64,000 nucleotides of DNA, from the NCBI RefSeq assembly GCF_028682395.1, contig NZ_JANHLC010000001.1, positions 558,001 through 622,000 on the forward strand, written 5' to 3'. Within the stretch, counting starts at the first letter, position 1. Each line of letters starts with the position of its first letter. The stretch comes from Pseudomonas putida. Its GTDB lineage: Bacteria > Pseudomonadota > Gammaproteobacteria > Pseudomonadales > Pseudomonadaceae. This document shows positions 1 to 9,775 of the stretch, one piece after another. The position numbers and the translations under genes are program-made. Below the pieces are notes generated by a model that saw nothing but the letters and a program-made list of their open reading frames with translations, did no database searches and had not been told where the DNA came from.

Positions 1-257
1 CGGGCGTAGGTCGAATAGGTCCCCGGCGCAGGGAATCCGAGAGCACGGATACGCTCGGCGATCAGATCGACCGCCAGGGCCAGCTCGTTGTATTGCTCCT
101 CGAACATCAGGTGCAAGGTGCGGAACATCGGGCCGCTGACATTCCAATGAAAGTTATGGGTCTTGAGGTAAAGCACATACGTATCGGAAAGGAGCCGGGA
201 GAGCCCGTCCACGATCGACTTGCGATCTTCTTCACTGATACCGATATCAATTGCCAT
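1..257 (-). CDS. dps: Dps-family ferritin-like stress protein (3' end cut by window)
   Basis: Reading the minus strand from an ATG at 257 gives 85 residues starting [13 protein letters not shown] and running off the window edge. The segment [12 protein letters not shown], followed about 30 residues later by [11 protein letters not shown], is the Dps ferroxidase pattern (His and Trp on the first helix, Asp and Glu on the next), formed between subunits of a dodecamer that oxidises and stores iron and shields DNA. An AGGAGA ribosome site lies 6 bases upstream of the ATG. The C-terminal half is missing because of the window, not a mutation. The neighbours (cold-shock protein, slyX, HIT, oprD) match the order near PAO1 PA0962, which I remember as a Dps-like protein. 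Confidence 0.9.
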   Translation of the reverse strand, partial: MAIDIGISEEDRKSIVDGLSRLLSDTYVLYLKTHNFHWNVSGPMFRTLHLMFEEQYNELALAVDLIAERIRALGFPAPGTYSTYA

Positions 258-654
258 GGTCATCTCCTTGCGTCGATTGGACTACACCCCATGCGGGCCA
301 ACGTCACTCTAGCAAGAGTGGGGTGCCCCTGCAGCCCAAGCTCCGCGGCAAATTGCCCGAATACGCCAATACACTCGAAAAAAGTCGGCCAATACGGGTT
401 GTAGCGCTCTGCCCCGGGGCTTTGCTCGATTTTTACCGTTAGCACCGCGCCACCCCACGCGCGACGCACGTAAGGCTGATTTGAGTAGGCCCAGGCTTTG
501 CTGTTAAATAGACAACGTGTCGTCGTCATCAAAACCTTGAAGACCGCGCATAGGCTGATCCCGAGCACGTGCCTACCGCCTCCAACTGTTCAGAAGCGAA
601 CCGTGCGCAATCAGCTCTTCTCTTGCGATCCATCTTAAATGCGAGTCAATTGAA
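258..654. other. Intergenic region between dps and the cold-shock gene
   Basis: About 400 bases without a supported gene. It must carry the divergent promoters of dps (left) and the membrane cold-shock gene (right). A small inverted repeat, CACTCT-AGCA-AGAGTG, lies at 305-320, close to the dps start. A 102-codon frame on the minus strand (260-568) has no recognisable domain or ribosome site and was not called. The last 150 bases could be a long untranslated leader of the kind cold-shock genes often have, but no motif proves it. Confidence 0.5.
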
Positions 655-1254
655 ATGTTGAAAATCGTCCATCTGCTAACGGGCGTAGCCGCCCTGCTGC
701 TGTCCTTTATCCCGAGCCTGCATTCAGAAGCCGTTCCTTACCTGCAACAACCCGACGCGCTGTACCTGGCGTTCTTTGGACTGCTCAACCTGGTCCTCGC
801 GCCTGTCATCCCTTACTGGAACAAAGGCACGCGACATCAACTGCAAAACCTTGTCAGCGCGCTACTGGTGCTGTCAGTCGTCCTGCAAACCCTGGTCCTG
901 CTGGCTCCGCTGCCATTGATCGGCGGCCAACCGGCGATCCTCCTGAGCCTCGGCGCAGCAGTCATCGCGGTTTTGCTACACCTGGCCGTCAGCTTCTACA
1001 AGTCATCCCCGGCCATCAACCAAAGCTATGACATGACCAACCGCGATACCGGCACCGTGAAGTGGTTCAACACCTCCAAGGGGTTCGGCTTTATTTCCCG
1101 CGACTCCGGTGACGATATTTTCGTCCACTTCCGCGCTATCCGTGGCGAAGGTCATCGCGTTCTGGTCGAAGGCCAGCGCGTTGAGTTCTCGGTGATGAAC
1201 CGGGACAAGGGATTGCAGGCTGAAGATGTAATTGCCGCCCTGCCTCGCCGCTGA
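655..1254 (+). CDS. Membrane protein with C-terminal cold-shock domain
   Basis: A 199-residue fusion. Residues 1-115 are hydrophobic with about four membrane segments (near 5-22, 35-53, 65-84 and 93-114). Residues 130-199 are a full cold-shock domain, beginning TGTVKWFN, with RNP1 KGFGFISR at 142-149 and RNP2 DIFVHF at 154-159, so the single-strand nucleic-acid-binding surface is intact. Ordinary CspA proteins are about 70 residues and soluble; here the domain is tethered to the inner membrane, presumably facing the cytoplasm. The start at 655 has only a weak ribosome site. A strong terminator follows. The same arrangement exists, as I remember, at PAO1 PA0961. Its role is not established: cold-shock RNA chaperoning at the membrane is inference. 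Confidence 0.85.
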   Translation: MLKIVHLLTGVAALLLSFIPSLHSEAVPYLQQPDALYLAFFGLLNLVLAPVIPYWNKGTRHQLQNLVSALLVLSVVLQTLVLLAPLPLIGGQPAILLSLGAAVIAVLLHLAVSFYKSSPAINQSYDMTNRDTGTVKWFNTSKGFGFISRDSGDDIFVHFRAIRGEGHRVLVEGQRVEFSVMNRDKGLQAEDVIAALPRR

Positions 1255-1265
1255 TTCGCAGCGCT

Positions 1266-1306
1266 AAAAAAACCGCGCTGCAGCCTGGCTGCATCGCGGT
1301 TTTTTC
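1266..1306 (+). terminator. Rho-independent terminator after the cold-shock gene
   Basis: Seven A residues, a stem CCGCG/CGCGG extended by TGCAGCC/GGCTGCA, and a T6 tract. The symmetric A and T runs mean it may also act on transcripts arriving from slyX on the other strand. Confidence 0.9.
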
Positions 1307-1324
1307 TTGCCTGCCCCTTGGCGC

Positions 1325-1531
1325 TCAGTAGTGCGGCGGCGGCGCATCTTCTTCGAACGAGCCGAACTGACCGACCATCTCCTCATGCCGCTTGATCAGC
1401 GCCGCCATTTGCAGTTGCAGGCGCTCGACCACTCGCTGCTGCTCGACCAGCACATCATTGAGCGCCTGAATGGTGTCATCCTGAAAGGCCAGGCGAGTCT
1501 CCAGCTCGGTCACACGCGCTTCGAGCGTCAT
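1325..1531 (-). CDS. slyX: SlyX family protein
   Basis: A 68-residue acidic coiled-coil protein starting [20 protein letters not shown] and ending in a Pro/His-rich tail (APPPHY), the usual length and ends of SlyX. Heptad-like Leu/Val spacing runs through most of its length. The biochemical role of SlyX is not known; the name comes from its position beside slyD in enterobacteria. Its ATG overlaps the stop of the upstream HIT gene by four bases, so the two are probably translationally coupled. Confidence 0.88.
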   Translation of the reverse strand: MTLEARVTELETRLAFQDDTIQALNDVLVEQQRVVERLQLQMAALIKRHEEMVGQFGSFEEDAPPPHY

Positions 1532-1959
1532 GCCTTAGCCTCCGCAAAAACGAAATCATCGCCCAGCTTGCCCCGCAGGCGCTCAATCACAGCCACCCAC
1601 TGCTCAGCGGTATAAGGCTGGGCCGGATGGCGCCCCCAGACCGGAGCAGGCCAGGCGATATCGTCTGCCTGGCGGACGATGACATGCATATGCAGCTGAC
1701 TCACCACATTGCCCAACGTCGCGACATTCATCTTGTCGGCGGCAAATACCGACTTGAGCGCCTGGGCCAGAAATGTCGTCTCGCGCCATAACTGATCCTG
1801 GTCACGAGCATCGAGTTCGAACAACTCACTGATATCAGCGCGCCGGGGCACCAGGATAAACCAAGGGTAATTGGCGTCATTGGATAACAACAATCGGGAG
1901 AGGGGGAAATCTCCGATCTGCAAAGTATCTTGTTGCAAACGCGCATCTAAAACGAACAC
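1528..1959 (-). CDS. HIT-domain protein (histidine-triad nucleotide hydrolase family)
   Basis: A 143-residue HIT-fold protein. The catalytic segment reads [11 protein letters not shown], so the first His of the usual HxHxH triad is Gln, while the second and third, including the nucleophilic position, are kept; this variant is common in the proteobacterial subgroup near slyX. Members hydrolyse or transfer nucleotide phosphates, but the substrate here is unknown. I place the start at the GTG at 1959, because AGGAGA lies 6 bases upstream and the family begins FVLDARL; an ATG 78 bases further upstream lacks a ribosome site and adds an unrelated tail. First gene of a two-gene unit with slyX. Confidence 0.85.
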   Translation of the reverse strand: MFVLDARLQQDTLQIGDFPLSRLLLSNDANYPWFILVPRRADISELFELDARDQDQLWRETTFLAQALKSVFAADKMNVATLGNVVSQLHMHVIVRQADDIAWPAPVWGRHPAQPYTAEQWVAVIERLRGKLGDDFVFAEAKA

Positions 1960-2902
1960 CGCGATTTCTCCTGCACCACGATTCAGCCTTCGGTTCCCGG
2001 ACCGCTCAAAAGCGCCGCAATGAACCCCATGGCGCAAGGATACTCGCGAAAGCCAGCGGATTCATCGTGAACCGTTCAATCCGCCTCGCGCCCCAAAATA
2101 TCCCACCAAAGGAGGATGCGCACCGCGCTAGACCCTCAATAGCCGCGCAGTCAAAAAAATGACCAGACGCACCATTTTCGATCATCGAAGAACCGACCCA
2201 AGCGCTCTAGCGCCAGGAATGAGTCATTCCAAACAGCACAAGCTACGGAAAAACCAGACAAAGAAAGCCGCTCCCCATTGCGCCGCCCTGCGCACCAAAT
2301 TAGTCCATTAGGACTAAAGCAGGTGCACAAACTACCCGCTACCGCTCCACAAACGGTGTTAACCGGTAACGTTTGGGCCTCGATCAGCGTAGAAACAGCA
2401 AAGCCCGCCAGAAAAAACGCCACGTCAAGGCCAAACAAAACGCTCTTAAAACCAAGCGTTCATGAGGTTTGGTGCTGACCAGACGGCGACTTTGAAAAAA
2501 AAAGTTGCGAGTAGTGAATTTGTGCACGCTTGTTGCATTCCTACACAGCACGTCATAACAGACCTATCTGGATGAAGGTCCGCTAAGGCAAAAAAAATAA
2601 AAGCGGGCTGAGGCACCGAAGGGAATATTCAAGGGCTGGACAGAAGAGCGCCTTACTCTATCCAACGCACATGAATAAAGAGTGCCGAAGTTGATCAACC
2701 CTATACATCAGGGTTGTGAATTGCGACATGGGCCACGCATTTTGCGACATGCTCGTAAAGAAGCTGAAAGGAAAGATTGGTAAGTATCGCCAACATTGTC
2801 AGCGTGATATAAGTTTGCGCCGACACAAAAAGAAAGAGCCGCCCAGATAATAAAACAGGTGGGACGGCAGTACTCTTCCTAAAACCAAAGGAGCAAATCA
2901 CG
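1960..2902. other. Long intergenic region upstream of oprD and the HIT gene
   Basis: About 940 bases with no supported gene; it is noticeably more AT-rich than the flanks. Recognisable items are a 7-base inverted repeat TTAGTCC-ATTA-GGACTAA at 2300-2317 and a pair of direct repeats TTGCGACATG 21 bases apart at 2721-2751 (separate entry). Frames at 2151-2438 (minus) and 2278-2478 (plus) have no ribosome site, no domain and biased composition, so I did not call them. A region this long upstream of a porin usually means complex regulation. Confidence 0.5.
2713..2749 (-). promoter_or_regulatory. Candidate ArgR operator upstream of oprD
   Basis: On the minus strand, TGTCGC occurs at 2749-2744 and again at 2728-2723, exactly 21 bases apart. 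The P. aeruginosa ArgR consensus as I know it is two direct half-sites TGTCGC-N8-AA-N5, a 21-base period; the AA positions here read TG and AC, so the match is strong in the core and weak in the AA. The site is about 155 bases upstream of the porin ATG. ArgR is an AraC-family activator that induces oprD in response to arginine in P. aeruginosa, so location and sequence agree. Confidence 0.6.
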
Positions 2903-4249
2903 ATGCGCGTGATGAAGTGGAGCATGATCGCCCTGGCTGTAGCAGCAGGCACCTCGCAGTACGCTATGGCGTCCGCCCAGGACGAATCCAAGGGCTTTCT
3001 CGAAGACAGCAAGCTGGACCTGAAAACCCGCGCCATGTACATGAACCGTGACTTCAAGAACGGTGCAGGCAACACGCGCCGCGCCAACGGCACCAATGGC
3101 TCGGGCGATAACAACCCGATCAACGGCTACCGTGAAGACAGCGGCATCAGCACCCTCCTCAACTACGAGTCCGGCTTCACCCAAGGCACCGTCGGCTTCG
3201 GTATCGATGCCATGGCCATGGGCGCCGCCCGTATCGACGGCGGCTCGGGCCGTGCCGGTAACGGCCTGTTCGCCAACAACAAGGACGGCGAGCCAGCCGA
3301 CACCCAATCCAAGGCGGGCGCCGCAGTCAAACTGCGTTTGTCCAACACCGTGCTCAAGTACGGTAACCAGGTTGTCGCCAGCCCGGTCTTCTCGACCGAT
3401 GACGGCCGCCTGCTGCCTGAAGTGGCCACCGGCACCCTGATCACCGTTGACGAAATCCCTGGTCTGAACCTGATTGGCGGCCGTTTCACCGCCATGAGCG
3501 GCCAAACCGGCATGGGCCGCGACAGCATCAACGGTCGCTCCCGCGATGGCTCCCTGCGCCAGAATCCGGGCCTGACTTCCGCCAACATCATTGGCGGCAC
3601 CTACACCGGTGTTGAGAACCTGAGCCTGGGCTTGCACGCTTCCGATGTCCAAGACTACTGGAAGAAGCAGTACATCAACGCCAACTACACCCTGCCAATC
3701 ACTGACGATCAGGCGCTGAACTTCGACCTGAACGCCTACCGCACCAATGACGACGGCAAGAAGCTGGGTGGCGACGTAGACAACAAGGTCTGGAGCCTGG
3801 CAGCTGCCTATAGCATTGGCGCCCACAAATTCACCCTCAGCCACCAGCGCTCGAGCGGCGATACCGGCTACGCCTATGGCGTTGATGGCGGTGGCACCGT
3901 GTTCCTGAACAACTCGGTACAGATCTCCGACTTCGTGGGCAAGGACGAGAAGTCCTGGGGCGCTCGCTACGACATCAACATGGCATCCTACGGCGTTCCG
4001 GGCCTGAGCTTCATGACCCGTTACATCAGCGGCTATGACGTGGACACTGGCGTGGCCGACGCTCGCAAGGGCAAGGAAAACGAGTGGGATACCGAAGCCA
4101 AGTACGTAATCCAGGAAGGCCCGGCCAAGGATCTGTCGATGCGCGTTCGTTACGCTCATTACCGCTCCACCAGCGCCTACAGCGAAAGCAACTACGACGA
4201 CCTGAACGACCTGCGTCTGATCGTCGAGTACCCGCTGAGCATCTTGTAA
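2903..4249 (+). CDS. oprD: OprD-family outer membrane porin
   Basis: A 448-residue precursor with a signal peptide (MRVMKWSMIALAVAAGTSQYA, cleavage probably after the Ala near residue 24) and a typical OccD barrel, including KGFLEDS near the mature N-terminus, YESGFTQGTVGFGIDA, and the terminal strand LRLIVEYPLSIL. OprD proteins are 18-strand channels for basic amino acids and small peptides, and for carbapenems in P. aeruginosa. A good ribosome site (AAAGGAG) precedes the ATG. The order dps, cold-shock, slyX, HIT, porin is that of PAO1 PA0962-PA0958, where PA0958 is oprD, and an ArgR-type operator lies upstream. OprQ is a close paralogue, so family is certain but the exact name rests on context. 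Confidence 0.85.
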   Translation: MRVMKWSMIALAVAAGTSQYAMASAQDESKGFLEDSKLDLKTRAMYMNRDFKNGAGNTRRANGTNGSGDNNPINGYREDSGISTLLNYESGFTQGTVGFGIDAMAMGAARIDGGSGRAGNGLFANNKDGEPADTQSKAGAAVKLRLSNTVLKYGNQVVASPVFSTDDGRLLPEVATGTLITVDEIPGLNLIGGRFTAMSGQTGMGRDSINGRSRDGSLRQNPGLTSANIIGGTYTGVENLSLGLHASDVQDYWKKQYINANYTLPITDDQALNFDLNAYRTNDDGKKLGGDVDNKVWSLAAAYSIGAHKFTLSHQRSSGDTGYAYGVDGGGTVFLNNSVQISDFVGKDEKSWGARYDINMASYGVPGLSFMTRYISGYDVDTGVADARKGKENEWDTEAKYVIQEGPAKDLSMRVRYAHYRSTSAYSESNYDDLNDLRLIVEYPLSIL

Positions 4250-4278
4250 TACCGCTGTCGATCTAGCGTTCGCGCTAA

Positions 4279-4318
4279 CAAAAAACCGCTTGCCTGGTAT
4301 CAGGTAAGCGGTTTTTTT
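4279..4318 (+). terminator. Rho-independent terminator after oprD
   Basis: Inverted repeat AACCGCTT(G/A)CCTG...CAGGTAAGCGGTT with one G-T pair, flanked by an A run and a T7 tract. Confidence 0.92.
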
Positions 4319-4476
4319 ATGCCAACTTGCAACGGACGCTTTTAATAGCTAGCTAACAACTTATTCGCAAGCTAAGAGTTAAGTGTCAATGACGAAAGAT
4401 ACGCAACAAGACTGGAATGAAAGACAGTGCCAGTCGGCCAGGGAATAACGTCATTACCATTAATCCTGCAACTGAC

Positions 4477-4514
4477 AAGTTCGATACCTGACCACTCGGC
4501 CAGGTATCGAACTT
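4477..4514 (-). terminator. Perfect 14-base inverted repeat after mscS
   Basis: AAGTTCGATACCTG and CAGGTATCGAACTT are exact complements separated by 10 bases, beginning five bases past the mscS stop. There is no T tract on either strand, so it is either a weak or factor-assisted terminator, an mRNA 3' stabilising hairpin, or a protein site. Confidence 0.55.
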
Positions 4515-4518
4515 CTAT

Positions 4519-5361
4519 TTAGCTCGCTGCTGCTTCCTGAACCACACGTATCACCCGCTGCGGAAAGGGAATATCAATACCCGCCGCCTTCAGACTGTCA
4601 CGCGCCTTTTCATTGAACATAAACAGCACATCCCAGTAGTCGGCGGTTTTCACCCACACTCGCAGCGACAGAGTGATCGAGCTGTCACCCAGGGTCGAAA
4701 CCACCGCAACCGGCGCAGGATCGGCCAAAACGCGCGGGTCTTGGGCCAGGTTCAAGAGAATTTCCCGGGCCTTCTGCAGGTCCGCTTCGTAATCCACCCC
4801 CACATCGAACACGACCTTGCGGGTCGGCTGGCGGTTGTAGTTGGTGATGATGCCGTTCGATAGATTGCCGTTAGGCACAATGACCGTCTTGTTATCACCG
4901 GTGCGCAGCACGGTGTGGAAAATCTGGATGGTATCGACCGTACCGCTGATACCCTGGGCCTCGATAAAGTCGCCAATACGAAACGGGCGGAACAACAGGA
5001 TCAACACCCCACCGGCGAAGTTCGCCAGGCTACCCTGCAAGGCCAGGCCAATGGCCAGGCCGGCGGCACCAATGGCGGCAACGAACGAAGTGGTCTCCAC
5101 ACCGATCATCGAGGCCACACTGACGATCAGCATCACCTTGAGGGCGATGTTCGCCAGGCTGCTGATAAAGCCCTGCAGTGCCAGGTCAGCGCTGCGTAGG
5201 GCCAACAGACGGCCCAGGCGCACGGTCAGGCGATTGATCAGCCACCAACCGATACCCAGCGTAATGATGGCCAGCAGCACACGGCTACCGTATTCCATGA
5301 TCATCGGAATCCAGGCCTGGGACGCCTTGATCAGTTGATCCACTTCAGCATTTAAATCCAT
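4519..5361 (-). CDS. mscS: Small-conductance mechanosensitive channel MscS
   Basis: 280 residues, near the 286 of E. coli MscS. Three N-terminal membrane helices are visible (about 25-48, 65-85, 92-125); the third is Gly/Ala-rich (AAIGAAGLAIGLALQGSLANFAGG), the pore-lining TM3 pattern, followed by LLFRPFRIGDFIE of the beta domain and PNGNLSNGIITN. Such channels open under membrane tension and release solutes during osmotic downshock. AGGAGAGATAG lies directly before the ATG. The next upstream gene, yajQ, is 134 bases away on the same strand, so it may be a separate unit. Confidence 0.93.
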   Translation of the reverse strand: MDLNAEVDQLIKASQAWIPMIMEYGSRVLLAIITLGIGWWLINRLTVRLGRLLALRSADLALQGFISSLANIALKVMLIVSVASMIGVETTSFVAAIGAAGLAIGLALQGSLANFAGGVLILLFRPFRIGDFIEAQGISGTVDTIQIFHTVLRTGDNKTVIVPNGNLSNGIITNYNRQPTRKVVFDVGVDYEADLQKAREILLNLAQDPRVLADPAPVAVVSTLGDSSITLSLRVWVKTADYWDVLFMFNEKARDSLKAAGIDIPFPQRVIRVVQEAAAS

Positions 5362-5495
5362 CTATCTCTCCTGATCACCGGGAGCCCGGCTCACTTACTC
5401 ATCTCACGCGTAGCTCAATGCCGTGGAACACATCGCATTCAACGCGCCTCGGGCCTGGGACGCCGTATACCGGCAGAGGTTCCCAAGGCGTTCGG

Positions 5496-7048
<1,553 letters not shown>

Positions 7049-7094
7049 ACAGCGCGCTACCCTGCCCACTCGTTCCTTTGTGCGACCCCGTCCT

Positions 7095-9131
7095 ATGCCT
7101 CTGCGCCAGCGCCTTGAAAACCTGCCGGTCGGCCAGAAACTGCTGGCCGCCCTGTTGGTCCTGCTGACGACCGTCCTGCTGGTCGCCAACCTGACCTTTA
7201 TCAGCGCCGCCTACTGGATCTCCCAGGAAAGCATGGCGCCCCAGGCCTTGCAGACCATTGGTCGACTGGTGTCCAACCCGGAGATTTCCGCCCACGCGCT
7301 CGATTCGCCCGAGGCCGCCGAAGCCCTGCTCGACGAATTGAACAGCTATACCCCACTGCGGGCCGCCGCCCTGTACGACGCCAACGGCAATCGCCTGGCC
7401 CAATTGCAGCACGGCGAACACCTGAAACTGCCGGAGCGCTACCGTCATATCGAAAGCTGGCGCCTGACCGAGTTTCGCACCAGCCAACTGGTCAGCCTGC
7501 CACGCCCCGGTCATCCGCCAGGGCATTTGCTGTTGGTCGCCAGCAGCGAACTGCCAATGGCCTTCTACACCGGCACCCTGACTGCCAGCCTGGGCATCCT
7601 GATTTTCAGTGTGCTGCTCTGGCTGGTCATCGCCCGCCAGATCAAGCGCCTGATCACGCAGCCGATCCACCAGCTCGAAGTCCTTTCGCGCCAGGTCACC
7701 CGTGAAGAGAACTACGCCCTGCGCGCCCAGCCGGGCAATAACGATGAGATCGGCAGCCTGGCCGAGGCCTTCAATACCATGCTGTCGCGCATCGAAGCCC
7801 GCGAACAGCAGCTCAAACGGGCCAGCGATGACTCCCAGGCGGCGTACGACCAGGCCCAGGCCCTCGCCGAGGAAACCCGGCATACCAACCGCAAGCTGGA
7901 GCTGGAAGTCCAGGTTCGCAGCAAGATCGAGAAAAAACTGACGGGCTTTCAGAACTACCTCAACAGCATTATCGACTCGATGCCCTCGGCACTGATCGCC
8001 CTCGATGAACAGCTGTATGTGACCCAGTGGAACCAGGAAGCCAGCTTGCTTTCCGGCACGCCGCTAGATGAAGCCCTGAACCAGCCAATTTTCCTGGCTT
8101 TCGAGCCACTCAAACCGTTTCTGCCGGAGCTCAAGGACACCGTTGAACGCCACAGTGTGGCGAAGATCGAGCGCGTCACGTGGATCAAGGACGACGAGGC
8201 GCGCCACTATGCGCTGACGTTCTACCCGCTGATGGGCGGTGCCGGGCGAGGCGTGGTGATCCGTATCGACGACATTTCCCAACGCCTGTCCCTGGAAGAA
8301 ATGATGGTGCAGTCGGAAAAAATGCTCTCGGTCGGCGGCCTGGCGGCCGGCATGGCCCATGAGATCAACAACCCCCTGGGCGCCATCCTGCACAATGTGC
8401 AGAACATTCGCCGGCGGCTGTCGCCCGAATTACCCAAGAACCTGGAGCTGGCGACCCAAAATAATATCGACCTGGACACCGTCAACCGCTACCTGGAAGG
8501 CCGCGAAGTCCCGAAACTGCTCGACGATATCCAGCAAGCCGGCGCCCGGGCAGCAAAGATCGTGACCCATATGCTCAGCTTCAGCCGCCGCAGCAACCGC
8601 CAGATGGCGCCTTGCGACCTGCCCGCCCTGATTGACCAGGCGGTAGAGATCGCGGGCAACGATTTCGACCTGGCGATTGGCTTCGACTTCAAGGGCCAGG
8701 CCATCGTCCGCCAGTTCGACCCGCAACTGGGGCCAGTCATGGGCACCGCCAACGAGTTGGAGCAGGTGCTGCTCAATCTGTTGAAGAACGCCGCCCAGGC
8801 CATTCACCAGCGCGACGATGAACACGAGCCCGGGCGCATTACCCTGCGCACTCGGCTGAATCCGCCCTGGGCGGAAATCCAGGTCGAAGACAACGGTGTC
8901 GGCATGCCGGAACATATTCGCAAGCGCACCTTCGAGCCGTTCTTCACCACCAAGGAGATTGGCCAGGGCACAGGGCTGGGACTGTCCGTCTCGTATTTCA
9001 TCATCACCAACAACCACAAAGGCCAGATGGAGGTGCAATCGACCCTCGGTCAGGGCACCTGCTTCACCTTGCGCCTGCCCTTGAGTGGTAGCCAGATTCC
9101 CCTTCCCGAACTACACAACACGGAGTCGTGA
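7095..9131 (+). CDS. Membrane sensor histidine kinase with HAMP and PAS domains
   Basis: 678 residues. Membrane helices near 17-40 and 158-182 enclose a periplasmic sensor domain of about 120 residues. A HAMP linker (RLITQPIHQLEVLSRQVT..., about 185-240) is followed by a coiled coil, a PAS domain (about 285-400), a HisKA domain with AAGMAHEINNPLG (phosphorylated His422), and a complete ATPase domain: N box NELEQVLLNLLKNAAQAI, G1 EDNGVGMP, F box FEPFFTTKE, G2 GTGLGLSV. No response regulator lies beside it, so its partner is unknown. Context matches PAO1 PA4398, a kinase reported to influence swarming and biofilm formation. The start was chosen at MPLRQRL because the upstream 22 codons lack conserved character and overlap the panE end. 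Confidence 0.88.
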   Translation: MPLRQRLENLPVGQKLLAALLVLLTTVLLVANLTFISAAYWISQESMAPQALQTIGRLVSNPEISAHALDSPEAAEALLDELNSYTPLRAAALYDANGNRLAQLQHGEHLKLPERYRHIESWRLTEFRTSQLVSLPRPGHPPGHLLLVASSELPMAFYTGTLTASLGILIFSVLLWLVIARQIKRLITQPIHQLEVLSRQVTREENYALRAQPGNNDEIGSLAEAFNTMLSRIEAREQQLKRASDDSQAAYDQAQALAEETRHTNRKLELEVQVRSKIEKKLTGFQNYLNSIIDSMPSALIALDEQLYVTQWNQEASLLSGTPLDEALNQPIFLAFEPLKPFLPELKDTVERHSVAKIERVTWIKDDEARHYALTFYPLMGGAGRGVVIRIDDISQRLSLEEMMVQSEKMLSVGGLAAGMAHEINNPLGAILHNVQNIRRRLSPELPKNLELATQNNIDLDTVNRYLEGREVPKLLDDIQQAGARAAKIVTHMLSFSRRSNRQMAPCDLPALIDQAVEIAGNDFDLAIGFDFKGQAIVRQFDPQLGPVMGTANELEQVLLNLLKNAAQAIHQRDDEHEPGRITLRTRLNPPWAEIQVEDNGVGMPEHIRKRTFEPFFTTKEIGQGTGLGLSVSYFIITNNHKGQMEVQSTLGQGTCFTLRLPLSGSQIPLPELHNTES

Positions 9132-9133
9132 CC

Positions 9134-9712
9134 ATGGGCTTTCGCCTCTCGAAGATCTACACCCGCACCGGCGATGCCGGCGAAACCGGCCTGGGCGACG
9201 GTCGCCGCGTGCCCAAGGACCACCCACGCATCGAGGCCATTGGCGAAGTCGATAGCCTCAACAGCCAGTTGGGCCTGCTGCTGGCGGCGCTGGAAGAACA
9301 GAGCGTGATTCATCAGCGCCTGGATGAAATCATCGAGGTGCTCAGTCCCTGCCAACATCGACTGTTCGACCTGGGTGGCGAGCTGGCGATGCCGACCTAC
9401 CAGGCCCTCGATCAAGCTGAAATTGAACGCCTGGAACGCGTGATCGATGACTGGAACGAAGAATTGGGCCCGCTGGAAAATTTTATCCTGCCGGGCGGCT
9501 CGACCCTGGTTGCCCATGCCCATATCTGCCGCAGCCTGGCCCGCAGCGCAGAGCGGCGCTGCCAGCAGTTGAATGCGCTGGAGCCGATGACAGGCGTGGG
9601 GCTGGCCTATATCAATCGGCTATCGGATCTGTTGTTTGTGACGGCGCGCCTGATTGCCCGGCGCGAGGGCGTCGAGGAAATCCTTTGGCAGGCAGCGACC
9701 AAGCCCGCCTGA
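9134..9712 (+). CDS. Cob(I)yrinic acid a,c-diamide adenosyltransferase, PduO type
   Basis: 192 residues of the PduO/MMAB family. The N-terminal KIYTRTGDAGETGLGDGRRVPKDHPRIEAIGEVDSLNS block carries the ATP-binding TRTGD...G and the conserved D-L-N; the later FILPGGS and CRSLARSAERR motifs are also present. The enzyme transfers the adenosyl group of ATP to cob(I)alamin to make coenzyme B12. GGAG lies 8 bases before the ATG, only two bases after the stop of the sensor kinase gene, so the pair is co-transcribed. In PAO1 the same gene follows PA4398. Confidence 0.92.
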   Translation: MGFRLSKIYTRTGDAGETGLGDGRRVPKDHPRIEAIGEVDSLNSQLGLLLAALEEQSVIHQRLDEIIEVLSPCQHRLFDLGGELAMPTYQALDQAEIERLERVIDDWNEELGPLENFILPGGSTLVAHAHICRSLARSAERRCQQLNALEPMTGVGLAYINRLSDLLFVTARLIARREGVEEILWQAATKPA

Positions 9713-9732
9713 AGCGCCCGAGCCAGCTCTTG

Positions 9733-9761
9733 CCTACAAAATCAACGCTTCACTTTGTAGG
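9733..9761. other. Inverted repeat between two convergent genes
   Basis: CCTACAAA and TTTGTAGG are exact complements 13 bases apart, placed between the stops of the adenosyltransferase gene and the convergent mutT fusion. It is AT-rich for a terminator stem; a degenerate REP-like unit or weak bidirectional terminator are both possible. Confidence 0.45.
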
Positions 9762-9775
9762 AAAGAGCGACGAGC

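Noticed and set aside
93..404. 103-codon plus-strand frame
   Set aside because: Antisense to dps and extending into its promoter; no domain.
260..568. 102-codon minus-strand frame upstream of dps
   Set aside because: No ribosome site and no recognisable domain; composition resembles random translation.
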